From: BJGO01 sp964640655
Lineage (GTDB): Bacteria; Bacteroidota; Bacteroidia; Chitinophagales; UBA10324
Reading direction: 5' to 3'
DNA length: 64,000 nucleotides
Assembly: GCA_964640655.1 (NCBI GenBank)
Contig: CAZXFT010000008.1
Coordinates: 62,001 to 126,000 of the forward strand
Positions 33,862 through 43,479 of the stretch are shown here, one piece after another. Numbering within the stretch: the stretch's first letter is position 1; each line of letters begins with the position of its first letter. The notes beneath the pieces were generated by a model. That model was not told where the DNA came from. It did no database searches and saw nothing but the letters and a program-made list of their open reading frames with translations. The position numbers were made by a program, and so were the translations under genes.

Positions 33862-36800
33862 ATGAAAGGAAAAGGTATCATCCAGTTTTTTGCTATTGCC
33901 TTAGTGCTTGTGAGCATTTATCAGTTATCATTCAATTTTATCACTGTAAGTGTAGAACGTCGTGCCGATGAGTTTGCCGACAGTCAAGTGCTTGTTGGTA
34001 AGACTCTTGAAAGTATTTTACCAGCTGATAAAACACAGGCTAAGTTGTTTGAAGATTCAATCAGAACTCAGTTAAAGAAGTATCGGATACAATACTTAGA
34101 CTCCGTTTCAAATGAGAATGTAATTGATTTGGGTATTGTTGCCTTCACTTATCAAAAGTGTAAAGACCAACAGCTTAACCTTGGTTTGGATTTACAAGGT
34201 GGAATGAACGTTACCTTGCAGGTTTCAATGCGTGATTTGATTCGCTCTTTAGCCGATAATTCTATTGATGAAACATTCATTAAAGCCCTGGATAAAGCGG
34301 ATGAACGTCAACTGCGCGAATCACAAAAGGATTATGTAAGCTTATTTATTGAGTCATACAAACAAATTGCTCCTGATGCAAAGTTGGCTACCATATTTGC
34401 TACTAAGGATAACTCTGAACGTATCAAATACAACAGCACTGATGCTGAAGTAGAAAAAATAATTCGTGAAGAATCGGCCAAAGCATTTGATCGTACCTAT
34501 AACATTCTCCGTAGCCGTATTGATCGCTTTGGTGTTACTTCTCCGAATATTACGGCACAATCAACAACCGGACGTATAAGTGTAGAATTACCGGGTGTTG
34601 ACAATCCTATGCGCGTTCGACGTTTATTGCAGGCTTCTGCAAAATTAGAATTCTGGGAAACCTATTCTGCAACGGAACTATACCCAGTAATAGAAAACGT
34701 AAACAAACTTTTAGCAACACGTTTGAATACAACTGAAAGTGCTGACAGCATTACAGAAACAGCACCACTTCAAGGTGAAAATTCTTTGAAAGATTCATCT
34801 GGTCTTGCCGGTGCAACAGCCAACACTGACTCTACGGAATTAGCAAAGAAACAACAATCAGAAAATCCACTGTTCGCATTGATGTATGTACCAAATTACA
34901 AAGAAGAAAGCAGCGGGAAGGATATGGTTGCCAATGTACCTGAGGTTGGTTATGTGTTAGGTAAAGATACGTCTAAAATCAATCGCTATCTTTCTTATGA
35001 TTTTGTAAAATCTTCTATTCCGCGAAACATCAAGTTTGTATGGGGAGCTAAACCGGTTGAAGGTACGAAGTCTAGCTATGCTTTATATGCATTGAAAAAA
35101 CAAAACAACAGCGATGAAGCTCCACTCGATGGATCGGTAGTGATTTCTGCTCGAAGCGATATTAACCAAAACAACAAAGTTGAAGTTGCCCTTTCAATGA
35201 ATGCTGACGGTGCAAAAACATGGCGCTTACTTACTCAGAAAAACAAAGATCGTTTCATTGCCATTGTGCTTGATGATCAGGTTCGTTCTGCTCCACGCGT
35301 AAATGAAGAAATCCCGAACGGACGTTCATCAATATCCGGTTCATTCACTCAGGAAGAAGCTAAAGACCTTGCAAACATCCTACAAACCGGTAAGTTACCT
35401 GCTCCGGCAAAAATCATAGCAGAGGATGTCGTCGGTCCTTCATTAGGTGCTGAGTCAATTAGTAACGGTGTAAGATCAATGATATTCGCATTTCTGGCGA
35501 TTCTCGGGTTCATGGTTTTCTATTACAATACATCAGGTTTTGTTGCCAATTTGGCACTTCTTTTCAACTTATTCTTTATCATCGGTATTCTGGCTTCAAT
35601 TTCTGCAACACTCACCTTAGCAGGTATTGCCGGTATCGTATTAACTATGGGTATTGCGGTAGATGCAAATGTGTTGACTCACGAGCGTATCAAAGAGGAA
35701 CTTGCTCGAGGTTCGGCATTAATCAAAGCGATTAATGATGGTCATACCCGTTCTTATTCAGCCATCTTTGACTCGAACTTAACCACACTCTTAACCGGTA
35801 TAATCCTCGCATACTTCGGAATGGGGCCTGTTTTAGGTTATGCAACTACTCTGAACATTGGGATTCTAATGACGCTATTCACGGCGGTGTTTATGGCTCA
35901 TATGTTTATGGAGTACTGGGTGAAGAGTGGCAGAACTTTAAAATTCCATTCTCCTACTTTCCGCGATTTCTCTAAATACAATATTCAATTCGTAAATAAA
36001 CGTAAGTATTCCTATGTAATCTCTATCGTACTAACAGTAATTTGTCTTGCGTCAATATTCACCAAAGGGTTCCAGTATGGTGTTGATTTTACAGGTGGTC
36101 GTACTTATGTGGTAAGATTTGATCAATCAGTGAATACTGACGAGATACGTCAATCATTGGAAGCAACTCTGGGTGGTTCACCTTTAGTTAAAACATATGG
36201 CTCAAACGATCAGGTAAAAATTACAACATCGTTCCAGGCAGATAGTAACTCTCCACAGGCTGACAGTGCTGCTTCTCATTCATTATACGAAGGGTTAAGC
36301 AAGTATCTCGGGAATGATGTTTCATATGCTCAATTTAGTACAAGTTATCTGCGCAGTTCATCGGTAATTGGTCCAACCATTTCTGATGACATTAAGAGAA
36401 ACTCTACACTCGCTGTAATTTTTGCGATTATAGGAATTGGTCTTTACATCTTGTTCCGATTCCGTAACTGGCGCTATTCTATCGGTGCTATCGTTGCATT
36501 GATGCACGACGTGATTATCGTAATGGGTGTGTTCTCCATATTTAGCGGAATACTTCCGTTCACTTTAGAAGTTGACGAACAATTTATTGCAGCAGCACTT
36601 ACCGTACTTGGTTACTCAGTAAACGATACGGTTATTATATATGACCGTATACGAGAATACCTTCGTGAACATCCTGCTATGGATATGCAAAAATGCATCA
36701 ACGACGCCTTGAACAACACATTGAACCGTACCATCACTACACACTTAACAGTATTTATTGTGGTGCTCATTCTCTTCATTTTTGCCGGTGAGACTGTACG

Positions 36801-36957
36801 TGGATTCTCTTTCGCAATGTTAATTGGTGTCGTATTCGGTACTTATTCATCAATGTTTGTGGCCACTCCACTTGTAATTGACCTGGCTAAAGACGAAAAC
36901 ACTCTACGTTTGGTAAAGAGTGAAAGTACTGTGAAGAAAGCAGCTACAATTAAATAA
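33862..36957 (+). CDS. secDF: Protein translocase subunit SecDF (fused)
   Basis: A 1031-residue fusion of SecD and SecF, the proton-driven partner of SecYEG that pulls exported proteins across the inner membrane. The SecD half shows LGLDLQGGMNVTLQV, a large periplasmic region (with a Ser/Thr-rich insert near residues 290-340), and the membrane motif GIAVDANVLTHERIKEE. The SecF half shows GVDFTGGRTYVVRF and YSVNDTVIIYDRIRE. About twelve membrane helices are expected. Fusion of SecD and SecF is normal in Bacteroidota. It is monocistronic: a 217-bp gap precedes it and a strong terminator follows. Confidence 0.96.
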   Translation: MKGKGIIQFFAIALVLVSIYQLSFNFITVSVERRADEFADSQVLVGKTLESILPADKTQAKLFEDSIRTQLKKYRIQYLDSVSNENVIDLGIVAFTYQKCKDQQLNLGLDLQGGMNVTLQVSMRDLIRSLADNSIDETFIKALDKADERQLRESQKDYVSLFIESYKQIAPDAKLATIFATKDNSERIKYNSTDAEVEKIIREESAKAFDRTYNILRSRIDRFGVTSPNITAQSTTGRISVELPGVDNPMRVRRLLQASAKLEFWETYSATELYPVIENVNKLLATRLNTTESADSITETAPLQGENSLKDSSGLAGATANTDSTELAKKQQSENPLFALMYVPNYKEESSGKDMVANVPEVGYVLGKDTSKINRYLSYDFVKSSIPRNIKFVWGAKPVEGTKSSYALYALKKQNNSDEAPLDGSVVISARSDINQNNKVEVALSMNADGAKTWRLLTQKNKDRFIAIVLDDQVRSAPRVNEEIPNGRSSISGSFTQEEAKDLANILQTGKLPAPAKIIAEDVVGPSLGAESISNGVRSMIFAFLAILGFMVFYYNTSGFVANLALLFNLFFIIGILASISATLTLAGIAGIVLTMGIAVDANVLTHERIKEELARGSALIKAINDGHTRSYSAIFDSNLTTLLTGIILAYFGMGPVLGYATTLNIGILMTLFTAVFMAHMFMEYWVKSGRTLKFHSPTFRDFSKYNIQFVNKRKYSYVISIVLTVICLASIFTKGFQYGVDFTGGRTYVVRFDQSVNTDEIRQSLEATLGGSPLVKTYGSNDQVKITTSFQADSNSPQADSAASHSLYEGLSKYLGNDVSYAQFSTSYLRSSSVIGPTISDDIKRNSTLAVIFAIIGIGLYILFRFRNWRYSIGAIVALMHDVIIVMGVFSIFSGILPFTLEVDEQFIAAALTVLGYSVNDTVIIYDRIREYLREHPAMDMQKCINDALNNTLNRTITTHLTVFIVVLILFIFAGETVRGFSFAMLIGVVFGTYSSMFVATPLVIDLAKDENTLRLVKSESTVKKAATIK

Positions 36958-36974
36958 TCAAATAAAACTCATTA

Positions 36975-37010
36975 AAAAATCCCCGTCAATAACTAACGGG
37001 GATTTTTTTT
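36975..37010. terminator. Bidirectional terminator between secDF and the universal stress gene
   Basis: AAAAATCCCCGT (36975-36986) pairs with ACGGGGATTTTT (36996-37007), with a T run on the plus strand and an A run on the left side that gives T in the other direction. The convergent gene ends at 37041. Confidence 0.9.
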
Positions 37011-37040
37011 GACCTACTGGATTCGAATTACCTAATTATA

Positions 37041-37844
37041 TTACTTCTTAATTGGAATAGCTAACAGGGGTATCCTAACTAAACCTGATACATGTTCTGT
37101 GATACTCGCGTTGAATATTTTTTGCAATAAATTACGCTGATGGACAAACATCAACAAAGCAGATTCTTTTTTACGAGAAGAGTACGAAACTAAATTTTCA
37201 GCCAGTGAATTAACCACGTTGGCTTTTACCAATTTCAGTTCAGGATACTTTTCTTTTATCTTTTTAATTTGCTCCTTATCCGGCAGATAGTAAAATTCAA
37301 TCCAATCTAATTTGCATTTTAAGAGTGAGGCCCACTCTTCTGCGGATTTTTTTCTTTTATTAATATTCTCACTTTCTGATGCTACAATCAGTTGCTTAAT
37401 TGGCTTGGGTTTCCATACTCTTGGTATAGCAAGCACCGGAATAATGGCCTGATTGATAATTGATGAGGTATTACTTCCAAGTAACACTTCTTTAGCACCC
37501 GCAAATCCATGAGTACCCATCACAATGAGTTTAGCTTTTCGGTCTAATGCTCGTTTTACAATAGCTCCACCTACTAAAACACTTTCGGTGATATAACAGG
37601 AAATATTTAGTGGTTTACTCAAAGGCAATTTATGCATCCGTTGAGTGACTATATGAGTAAGTTTTTCTTCGAGATACAATCTGTCATACTTATTGTAGTT
37701 CCAATTTCGAGGATACTCTTTTTGAGCAACCTTATTGGAGATGTGAACTACTTCGAGTTGCATACTGCTCGTATCTGCTATGTACATAGCCTGCTCCAAT
37801 GCAAAAGATGCTTTCAGAGAAAAGTCATAAGGTACAATGATCAT
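37041..37844 (-). CDS. Tandem universal stress protein (UspA family)
   Basis: A 267-residue protein with two Usp domains. The first keeps MIIVPYDFS, the strand LEVVHI and the ATP motif GTHG-x9-GSN (in GTHGFAGAKEVLLGSNTSSI), which implies nucleotide binding. The second domain (residues about 150-267) is more diverged, with LIVASESENINKRKK and a final VSGLVRIPLLAIP, and lacks a clean ATP motif. Such proteins respond to starvation, redox or other stress. The gene stands alone, convergent with secDF. Confidence 0.88.
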   Translation of the reverse strand: MIIVPYDFSLKASFALEQAMYIADTSSMQLEVVHISNKVAQKEYPRNWNYNKYDRLYLEEKLTHIVTQRMHKLPLSKPLNISCYITESVLVGGAIVKRALDRKAKLIVMGTHGFAGAKEVLLGSNTSSIINQAIIPVLAIPRVWKPKPIKQLIVASESENINKRKKSAEEWASLLKCKLDWIEFYYLPDKEQIKKIKEKYPELKLVKANVVNSLAENLVSYSSRKKESALLMFVHQRNLLQKIFNASITEHVSGLVRIPLLAIPIKK

Positions 37845-37898
37845 AAACTATTAGATTAAGTGATGAATTTTTTTTTGGATCATGATTTATCGTGAGCA

Positions 37899-39119
37899 TT
37901 AATAATTTGTCGCAAACAATAAATCGAGGTCAGTATATTTTAGTTTGAATTTACTACTTAAATGATAGTTGGTACAAGCTCCTTTATACACATAAACGCC
38001 ATGTCTTAAATTATTATCGTTCGATAGTAATTTATCAAAACCACCTTGCTTACCTGCCTCCATAATGATAGGTGTTATAACGTTACTGATTGCAGCGCTT
38101 GCTGTACGCGGCACACGTGAAGCAATATTGGGTACACAATAATGCAATACATCGTACTTTTTAAAATATGGTTTATCGTGATTGGTTACCTCGCTGGTTT
38201 CAAAACAGCCACCCTGATCTATACTAACATCAATGATCACACTACCGGCTTTCATATTGGAAACCATTTGTTCACTAACTACTATTGGTGTGCGACCTGA
38301 TTTTGAGTGAATGGCGCCAATGACGATGTCTGCGTTTTTTAACTCTGCCGCGAGTATATCTTCGCGAATAACACTAGTGAACACACGATGCCCAACAGCA
38401 TTTTGAAGTCTTTTCAATTTGTATATGGAATTATCAAAAACACGAACCTCCGCACCTAACCCCAATGCGGATTGGGCTGCAAATTCACCAACAGTTCCGG
38501 CACCAAGGATAATTACTGTTGCCGGTGGCACACCGGAGATACCTCCTAGTAATACACCTTTGCCATTCTGCCTATTGCTCAACAATTCTGAGCCAACTAA
38601 TACTGAAGCAATTCCAGCGATTTCACTCATAGAACGAACAATTGGGAAATTACCAGCCGAGTCGCGTATATATTCGGATGCCAAAGCGGTTACTCGTTTC
38701 AACATTAATTGACTAAGCACATCAGCTTGTAAGGTAGGCAAATGGATAGGCGTAATCAATGTTTGATTCAGATTCATCATCTTAATCTCTTCTGTAGTGA
38801 TAGGCGCAGACTTAATAATTACATCTGCCTGAAAAACGTCTTTTTTATCATAAACAATCTCGGCTCCAACCTCGCTGTAATCGGTGTCGTAATAATGCGA
38901 ACCTTCACCGGCCTTACTTTCAATAACTACTCTTGCTCCGTTGTTGATCAGCAGGTCAACGGCTTCAGGGGTAATAGGTATACGATTTTCCTGAAAGGTA
39001 CTTTCCTTTGGAATTCCAATATAAATCTTTGCTGGTTTATTCATTATTGCAAGCGCTTCTTCCTGAGGAGTGCGCTGCATTAATTCTTCAGGCATTTTAA
39101 TTCGTCTTTCTTCACTCAT
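37899..39119 (-). CDS. ald: Alanine dehydrogenase
   Basis: A 406-residue member of the alanine dehydrogenase/PntA family; it interconverts L-alanine and pyruvate plus ammonia with NAD. Motifs are IGIPKESTFQENRIPITPE at the start of the domain, the substrate region ALASEYIRDS and FPIVRSMSEIAG, the cofactor loop VIILGAGTVGEFAAQSALGLGA, and IGAIHSKSGRTPIVV and GSVIIDVSIDQGGCFETS. The longer N-terminal leader and the form of the mid region match the Bacteroidota type, which is more diverged from classical Ald, so a close alternative dehydrogenase role is possible. Its ATG overlaps the tsaE stop (ATGA), so both are translated from one mRNA. Confidence 0.85.
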   Translation of the reverse strand: MSEERRIKMPEELMQRTPQEEALAIMNKPAKIYIGIPKESTFQENRIPITPEAVDLLINNGARVVIESKAGEGSHYYDTDYSEVGAEIVYDKKDVFQADVIIKSAPITTEEIKMMNLNQTLITPIHLPTLQADVLSQLMLKRVTALASEYIRDSAGNFPIVRSMSEIAGIASVLVGSELLSNRQNGKGVLLGGISGVPPATVIILGAGTVGEFAAQSALGLGAEVRVFDNSIYKLKRLQNAVGHRVFTSVIREDILAAELKNADIVIGAIHSKSGRTPIVVSEQMVSNMKAGSVIIDVSIDQGGCFETSEVTNHDKPYFKKYDVLHYCVPNIASRVPRTASAAISNVITPIIMEAGKQGGFDKLLSNDNNLRHGVYVYKGACTNYHLSSKFKLKYTDLDLLFATNY

Positions 39120-39544
39120 ACCGTGGTCAGTTTTATGTGTCTGGTGTTATTCTCTGCGTGGTCAATATACACACTTATATAATTCTCACCTAAGTATTCA
39201 TAAAGAAGTTGAGGCCATTCTATAAAGCAATAGTCTCCGCTATAGATGTAATCGTCTATGCACAGGTCCTTAAGTTCTTCAATATTTTTAACACGATACA
39301 AATCCATATGCAGCACTCTTTCATTATCAACAGTTTTGTATTCGTTGATGATAGAAAAAGTAGGACTTTGAACCTGATCAGTAACACTGAGACTTTTACA
39401 CAATGCCTGAACAAGAGTTGTTTTTCCTGCTCCTAAATCACCCTCCAGCAAAAAAATTCTACTGTTTGTGGACTGTAGCAACTCAATGCTGAAAGCTGCT
39501 AATTGTGCTGTATCTGAAATTATGTGATCAGAAGGAAAGTGCAC
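39116..39544 (-). CDS. tsaE: tRNA threonylcarbamoyladenosine biosynthesis ATPase TsaE
   Basis: A 142-residue P-loop ATPase that helps TsaB-TsaD make t6A at position 37 of ANN-decoding tRNAs. The Walker A is LEGDLGAGKTTLVQAL, followed by SPTFSIINEY, HMDLYRV and FIEWPQLL, the standard TsaE series. The start is an ATG or GTG-region start at 39544 (MHFPSDHII). It overlaps ald by 4 bp and starts 5 bp after the stop of prc, so prc, tsaE and ald may be one operon. The tsaE-ald neighbourhood recurs in the phylum. Confidence 0.94.
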   Translation of the reverse strand: MHFPSDHIISDTAQLAAFSIELLQSTNSRIFLLEGDLGAGKTTLVQALCKSLSVTDQVQSPTFSIINEYKTVDNERVLHMDLYRVKNIEELKDLCIDDYIYSGDYCFIEWPQLLYEYLGENYISVYIDHAENNTRHIKLTTV

Positions 39545-39549
39545 ACTGG

Positions 39550-41700
39550 TTATTTTAATTGCTTCATGGAGGCAATAATCTCTTTCACTTCATTCAGATA
39601 ATAATCCTTGCTTAAAGATTTCAACCAGTCTGAATTGCGTTTCACCTTACTGCTGTCAGCACCTACTAATGCATCTTCGTCCATCTTGCAGTTCATAACA
39701 GATAATGCAGTTATAGTTTTCTTCAACTCCTCCATATCTTTTTCCTGTTTTTTACTATTGGTAATACGCTCTTTATAAGCCTTAATGCTGAGGTTGATAG
39801 ATGTGTTATCAGATTGATTTTTATACTCTTTTGATTGTGCATCTATAGTATTGAATGTGGCATTGGACAAGATGCGTTTTTTGCTTTCACTGATTACTTT
39901 ATCGAAATAATTTTTTGCGTGCACCAAACTATAACTAGCCTCAGGAATTTCATCCCAGGGCATTACAAAGTCCTCTTCTTTTTCGCCGTATTTAATTCTG
40001 GAGTATAAATCAGGAACAATAATATCGGGTGTAACACCACGCAATTGAGTGGACCCTCCACTGATACGATAAAACTTTTGCATAGTGATTTTTAATGACC
40101 CTAATGGTTTTAGGGTACTATACGCAGAGCCAACCATATCATCAAGATTAAACATACGTTGAACTGTACCTTTACCAAATGTTGTGGGGCTGCCTATTAC
40201 TATGCCACGTTTGTAATCCTGAACAGCAGCAGCTAATATCTCACTTGCAGAAGCACTGTTTTCATTTACCATAACTACCAGTGGACCATCGTAAGTGATT
40301 GATGGGTCATTATCTTTCATTACTGTAGGACTTCCACTGCGTGTTTTAACCTGCACAACAGGACCAAGTCGAATAAACAAACCGACCATTCGAACTACAC
40401 TTTCTAAAGAGCCGCCACCGTTGTCGCGTAAGTCCAGTATCACACCATCAACTTTTTCACCCTTCAGTTTAATCAGCTCGTTTTTAACATCAGTAGCACA
40501 ATCACGGCCACCATTACCAAAGTCAGAATAGAAGCCAGTTAGTCTTATGTATCCAACTTTCTCCTTGCCATTGATAATGGCACTTTGTGCATACGTTTCT
40601 TCAATAATCACCACGTCACGGGTGATGGTGATGCTCTCAATTGATCCATCCGGCTTTTTTATAGTTAGTGTAACCTTAGTGTCTTTCTTACCACGAATTA
40701 ACTGCACGGCTTTATCTAAACGCATTTCAGTTACCTCAACCGGTTCCTGGCCTTCCTGAGCCACTTTAAGTATCAGGTCGCCGGCTTTCAATCGGCCATC
40801 TCTATATGCAGGGCCTCCGGGAATGATATTGTTTACTTTAATAAACCCATCCTTTTCCTGCAATTGAGCTCCAATACCGGTTAATTGACCGGTCATTGCA
40901 ATATCAAAATTTTGTTTGTCGGCAGGTGGGAAATACTCCGTGTGAGGGTCCTGAATATTGACAATTGTATTGAGATATAAATTGTATCGGTCGTTTTTAT
41001 CAATCTCAAATAAACGTTTAAAGCCATCTTCATTTGATTTGCGCACTTTATCACGAGCTATCTTTTCCAGTTCCTCAAATGATTTTTCAGAAAAAGAACT
41101 ATCCTTTTTTTCTTTTGACTTTTCCTGATCATCCATTAAATCATTCAATCTAACAAGCGTTTGATACTTCAGATACTTACGCCATTGTTCTTTGAGTAAA
41201 AAAGTGTCGCTGGCATACGGAAGTTTCCTGGCATCGTTCTCATAAAACTCATCTATATCGAAGTTGAAAGGTTCCGCAAGAATTGCTTTATAATAATGTG
41301 CTGCCTGTTTAGTTCTTGTTTCGAAGATAGCATTGGATGCTTCAAAAAATTGATAAGTGCTTGCATTAAGTTCATCATCAATTTTTATCTTGTATTCACT
41401 CAGTGTTTCAATATCCTTTTGTAGAAAAAATTTTTTATTGATGTCTAATCGCTCGATATAGGTGTCAAAGACCTTTTTTGAAAACTCATCATTGATACCT
41501 TGAGGATCATAGTGTTGTGTTTTGATTCCTTCGCTAAGCAAGCCTATCAGCACTTGCTCTTTTTCCTGCATAGGTTTGAAATACCATTTGTAGGAGGCAA
41601 ATAATATAACTCCAAGTGCAAAAACACTTAGTAGAAAAATCCTGGATTTACTCATACGGTCGAAGCGCTGGCTAAAAGCCTGTTTGTTTTGATTCATCAT
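39550..41700 (-). CDS. prc: Carboxy-terminal processing (tail-specific) protease
   Basis: A 716-residue S41 periplasmic protease. A single N-terminal membrane segment (SRIFLLSVFALGVILFASY) anchors or exports it. A helical N-terminal domain is followed by a PDZ domain (about residues 240-345; LTGIGAQLQEKDGFIKVNNIIPGGPA), the catalytic core with NENSASASEI and TTFGKGTVQ (probable dyad Ser484 and Lys510), and a C-terminal DUF3340-type region. Prc trims C-termini of envelope proteins and controls murein enzymes. It stands at the head of a likely prc-tsaE-ald operon. Confidence 0.93.
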   Translation of the reverse strand: MMNQNKQAFSQRFDRMSKSRIFLLSVFALGVILFASYKWYFKPMQEKEQVLIGLLSEGIKTQHYDPQGINDEFSKKVFDTYIERLDINKKFFLQKDIETLSEYKIKIDDELNASTYQFFEASNAIFETRTKQAAHYYKAILAEPFNFDIDEFYENDARKLPYASDTFLLKEQWRKYLKYQTLVRLNDLMDDQEKSKEKKDSSFSEKSFEELEKIARDKVRKSNEDGFKRLFEIDKNDRYNLYLNTIVNIQDPHTEYFPPADKQNFDIAMTGQLTGIGAQLQEKDGFIKVNNIIPGGPAYRDGRLKAGDLILKVAQEGQEPVEVTEMRLDKAVQLIRGKKDTKVTLTIKKPDGSIESITITRDVVIIEETYAQSAIINGKEKVGYIRLTGFYSDFGNGGRDCATDVKNELIKLKGEKVDGVILDLRDNGGGSLESVVRMVGLFIRLGPVVQVKTRSGSPTVMKDNDPSITYDGPLVVMVNENSASASEILAAAVQDYKRGIVIGSPTTFGKGTVQRMFNLDDMVGSAYSTLKPLGSLKITMQKFYRISGGSTQLRGVTPDIIVPDLYSRIKYGEKEEDFVMPWDEIPEASYSLVHAKNYFDKVISESKKRILSNATFNTIDAQSKEYKNQSDNTSINLSIKAYKERITNSKKQEKDMEELKKTITALSVMNCKMDEDALVGADSSKVKRNSDWLKSLSKDYYLNEVKEIIASMKQLK

Positions 41701-41780
41701 TATTTGGTTAAACGCGATAGCAAATGCAACAAATATACCGAGTGCAAGTTTTGGAGTACCATTAATATGATAAACGCGGA

Positions 41781-41809
41781 AAAAAAAAGCCCCGTTAAAA
41801 ACGGGGCTT
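41781..41809 (-). terminator. Intrinsic terminator after the small SprB/T9SS gene
   Basis: AAGCCCCGT (41787-41795) pairs with ACGGGGCTT (41801-41809), 5-nt loop, with eight T following in the minus direction. It lies 21 bp after the stop at 41830. Confidence 0.9.
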
Positions 41810-41829
41810 ATGTTAATTGTTTGAATTTA

Positions 41830-42399
41830 TTATTGAACAATGAGTCGCTTGGTAATTGTTTCTTTTTCGCTAATTACTTCTACAAAGTAAAATCCCTTGG
41901 TTTGATTGGTGAAATCAAGGTTGCGTAAGTAATCACCGTTGTTCTGAATCTGGTTTTCGTTAAGTATTACACGACCGTTTATGTCGTAAACACGCAAAGA
42001 AAATGTTTGGCCTTCGGATGTGTAAAAATTGATGGTTGCTGTAGTTTCGGTGGGATTGGGATATACATCAAATCGAGAAGTGAATGACGCATTACGCTTT
42101 GATGATTCGCTGTTTACTAAATCGGGCTGAGCTACATCGAAACTAACTTCTATTTTGCAAATATTGCTGGCATCGTGAACAGTTACTGTGTAACGACCGG
42201 AAGCAAGATTGAAAATATCCTCTTCAGTTGACCCATTGCTCCATTCATATCGGTAAGGTGGAGTGCCACCTACAATATGTAAATCTATCCGACCATCGTT
42301 GGCTCCATATGCAGAGCAGTTGAATGCTTTACTTTTAATTTGAGCTGAAGTTGATAGTGAGATAAGGCTGATTAGAACAAATAAGCTTAAGTATTTCAT
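41830..42399 (-). CDS. Small exported protein: one SprB repeat plus T9SS type A sorting domain
   Basis: A 189-residue exported protein. The signal peptide ends STSAQ. One SprB-type module follows (residues about 25-95; GGTPPYRYEWSNGSTEEDI and SGRYTVTVHDA), and then the sorting domain with FDVYPNPTETTATINFY, VYDINGRVI and KGFYFVEVISEKETITKRLIVQ. So nearly half of the mature protein before processing is sorting signal, and the delivered domain is only about 75 residues. A -7-like TATATTTG lies at 42421-42428 and a terminator follows, so it is a single-gene unit. The function is unknown. Confidence 0.88.
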   Translation of the reverse strand: MKYLSLFVLISLISLSTSAQIKSKAFNCSAYGANDGRIDLHIVGGTPPYRYEWSNGSTEEDIFNLASGRYTVTVHDASNICKIEVSFDVAQPDLVNSESSKRNASFTSRFDVYPNPTETTATINFYTSEGQTFSLRVYDINGRVILNENQIQNNGDYLRNLDFTNQTKGFYFVEVISEKETITKRLIVQ

Positions 42400-42420
42400 G
42401 TTTTATGGTTTAATACAGTG

Positions 42421-42428
42421 CAAATATA
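42421..42428 (-). promoter_or_regulatory. Possible -7 promoter element (TATATTTG)
   Basis: Perfect TAnnTTTG on the minus strand, 21 bp before the start codon of the small SprB/T9SS gene. Confidence 0.4.
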
Positions 42429-42513
42429 GATGTGGTTAACAATTCATTTGTCCTATTGACTGACTTTTGGTCGAATGGAAATCAACTTTCACCGATGATA
42501 ATATGCAAAATAT

Positions 42514-43479
42514 CTAACGGTTCGATTTGTTGTGTTTGTTTACAGCAATGCTGGCATTTAGTTCAAATCCAATCATCAAAATCATTGAGTTCCAGTAAAA
42601 CCAAAACATTATGATGATAATTGTGCCTATGGAGCCATATATTTTGTTCAGTTGACTAAAATTATCCATAAAGAATGAAAAACCAAGCGAAGCCAGAATG
42701 GAAAATACAGAAGCTAATATGGAACCTGGAGTAATAAAACGCCATTGAGCATGAGTAGCAGGTCCATAAAAATAGACTAATGAAATGCCGGTAAGTATGC
42801 ACAAAAGCGTTACTGTCCATTGAACCAAAATGAATGTGTAATATGATAGTGAGGAAAACAAAGAGAGGTAATCAAAAATGTAGGGAATAATCCACTTCCC
42901 AGCAATAATTAACGTGGCAGATAAAATGAGTAGTAAAGTCAGTAAGAAATTTATCTTGAGTGCTATCAATATATTATGAAACAGATTTCTTTTTTTGAAA
43001 GCCGGGTAGTCTTTATTGAAAGTATCTAATAAGCCTAATACACCGCTGGTACTATAATAGACTGACATAATAACACCTACAGATAACAAACCTTTGCTTT
43101 GCGTGCTCAACAAATTTTCCAAAGTGCTTTCAATAAATAAATAACCTGATTCCGGAAGCACAGAGTGCACGCCATTCATAATACCCTCCTGCAAACCATG
43201 AATAGGCAGATAAGGTATCAAGGTAAACATGACAATTAGTGAAGGAAATAATGCCATCACAAAGTAAAATGCAATTGATGAAGCTCTTACCTGAAGCGAG
43301 TCGCGACCTATTTCTTTAAAGAAAAACTCCAGTACTTCATAAACAGACTGACCCTGAAATCCCGGTAATGTGAGCTTCTTGAGAATGTAAAAAATGATTC
43401 GCTTGATACGAATATATAGCAACCACGCTTCTCGAAGAATTCTATTGCGTTGTATTAATTTTTCCAGTCGATGCATCAT
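42514..43479 (-). CDS. YihY/BrkB family inner-membrane protein
   Basis: A 321-residue membrane protein with about six transmembrane helices. It carries the family start region DSLQVRASSIAFYFVMALFPSLIVM and the later IYGSIGTIIIIMFWFYWNSMILMIGFELNA. The family was once called ribonuclease BN by mistake; its real function is unknown and may be transport or envelope-related. A basic N-terminal extension of about 55 residues precedes the first helix. Its start overlaps the mltG stop by 4 bp (ATGA), and it is the last gene of the dapF-cytochrome-mltG-yihY operon. Confidence 0.9.
   Translation of the reverse strand: MMHRLEKLIQRNRILREAWLLYIRIKRIIFYILKKLTLPGFQGQSVYEVLEFFFKEIGRDSLQVRASSIAFYFVMALFPSLIVMFTLIPYLPIHGLQEGIMNGVHSVLPESGYLFIESTLENLLSTQSKGLLSVGVIMSVYYSTSGVLGLLDTFNKDYPAFKKRNLFHNILIALKINFLLTLLLILSATLIIAGKWIIPYIFDYLSLFSSLSYYTFILVQWTVTLLCILTGISLVYFYGPATHAQWRFITPGSILASVFSILASLGFSFFMDNFSQLNKIYGSIGTIIIIMFWFYWNSMILMIGFELNASIAVNKHNKSNR

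Noticed and set aside
37011..37040. GATTCGAATT, which resembles a tRNA T-arm
   Set aside because: It is a plain 10-bp palindrome; no acceptor stem, anticodon arm or other tRNA parts surround it.
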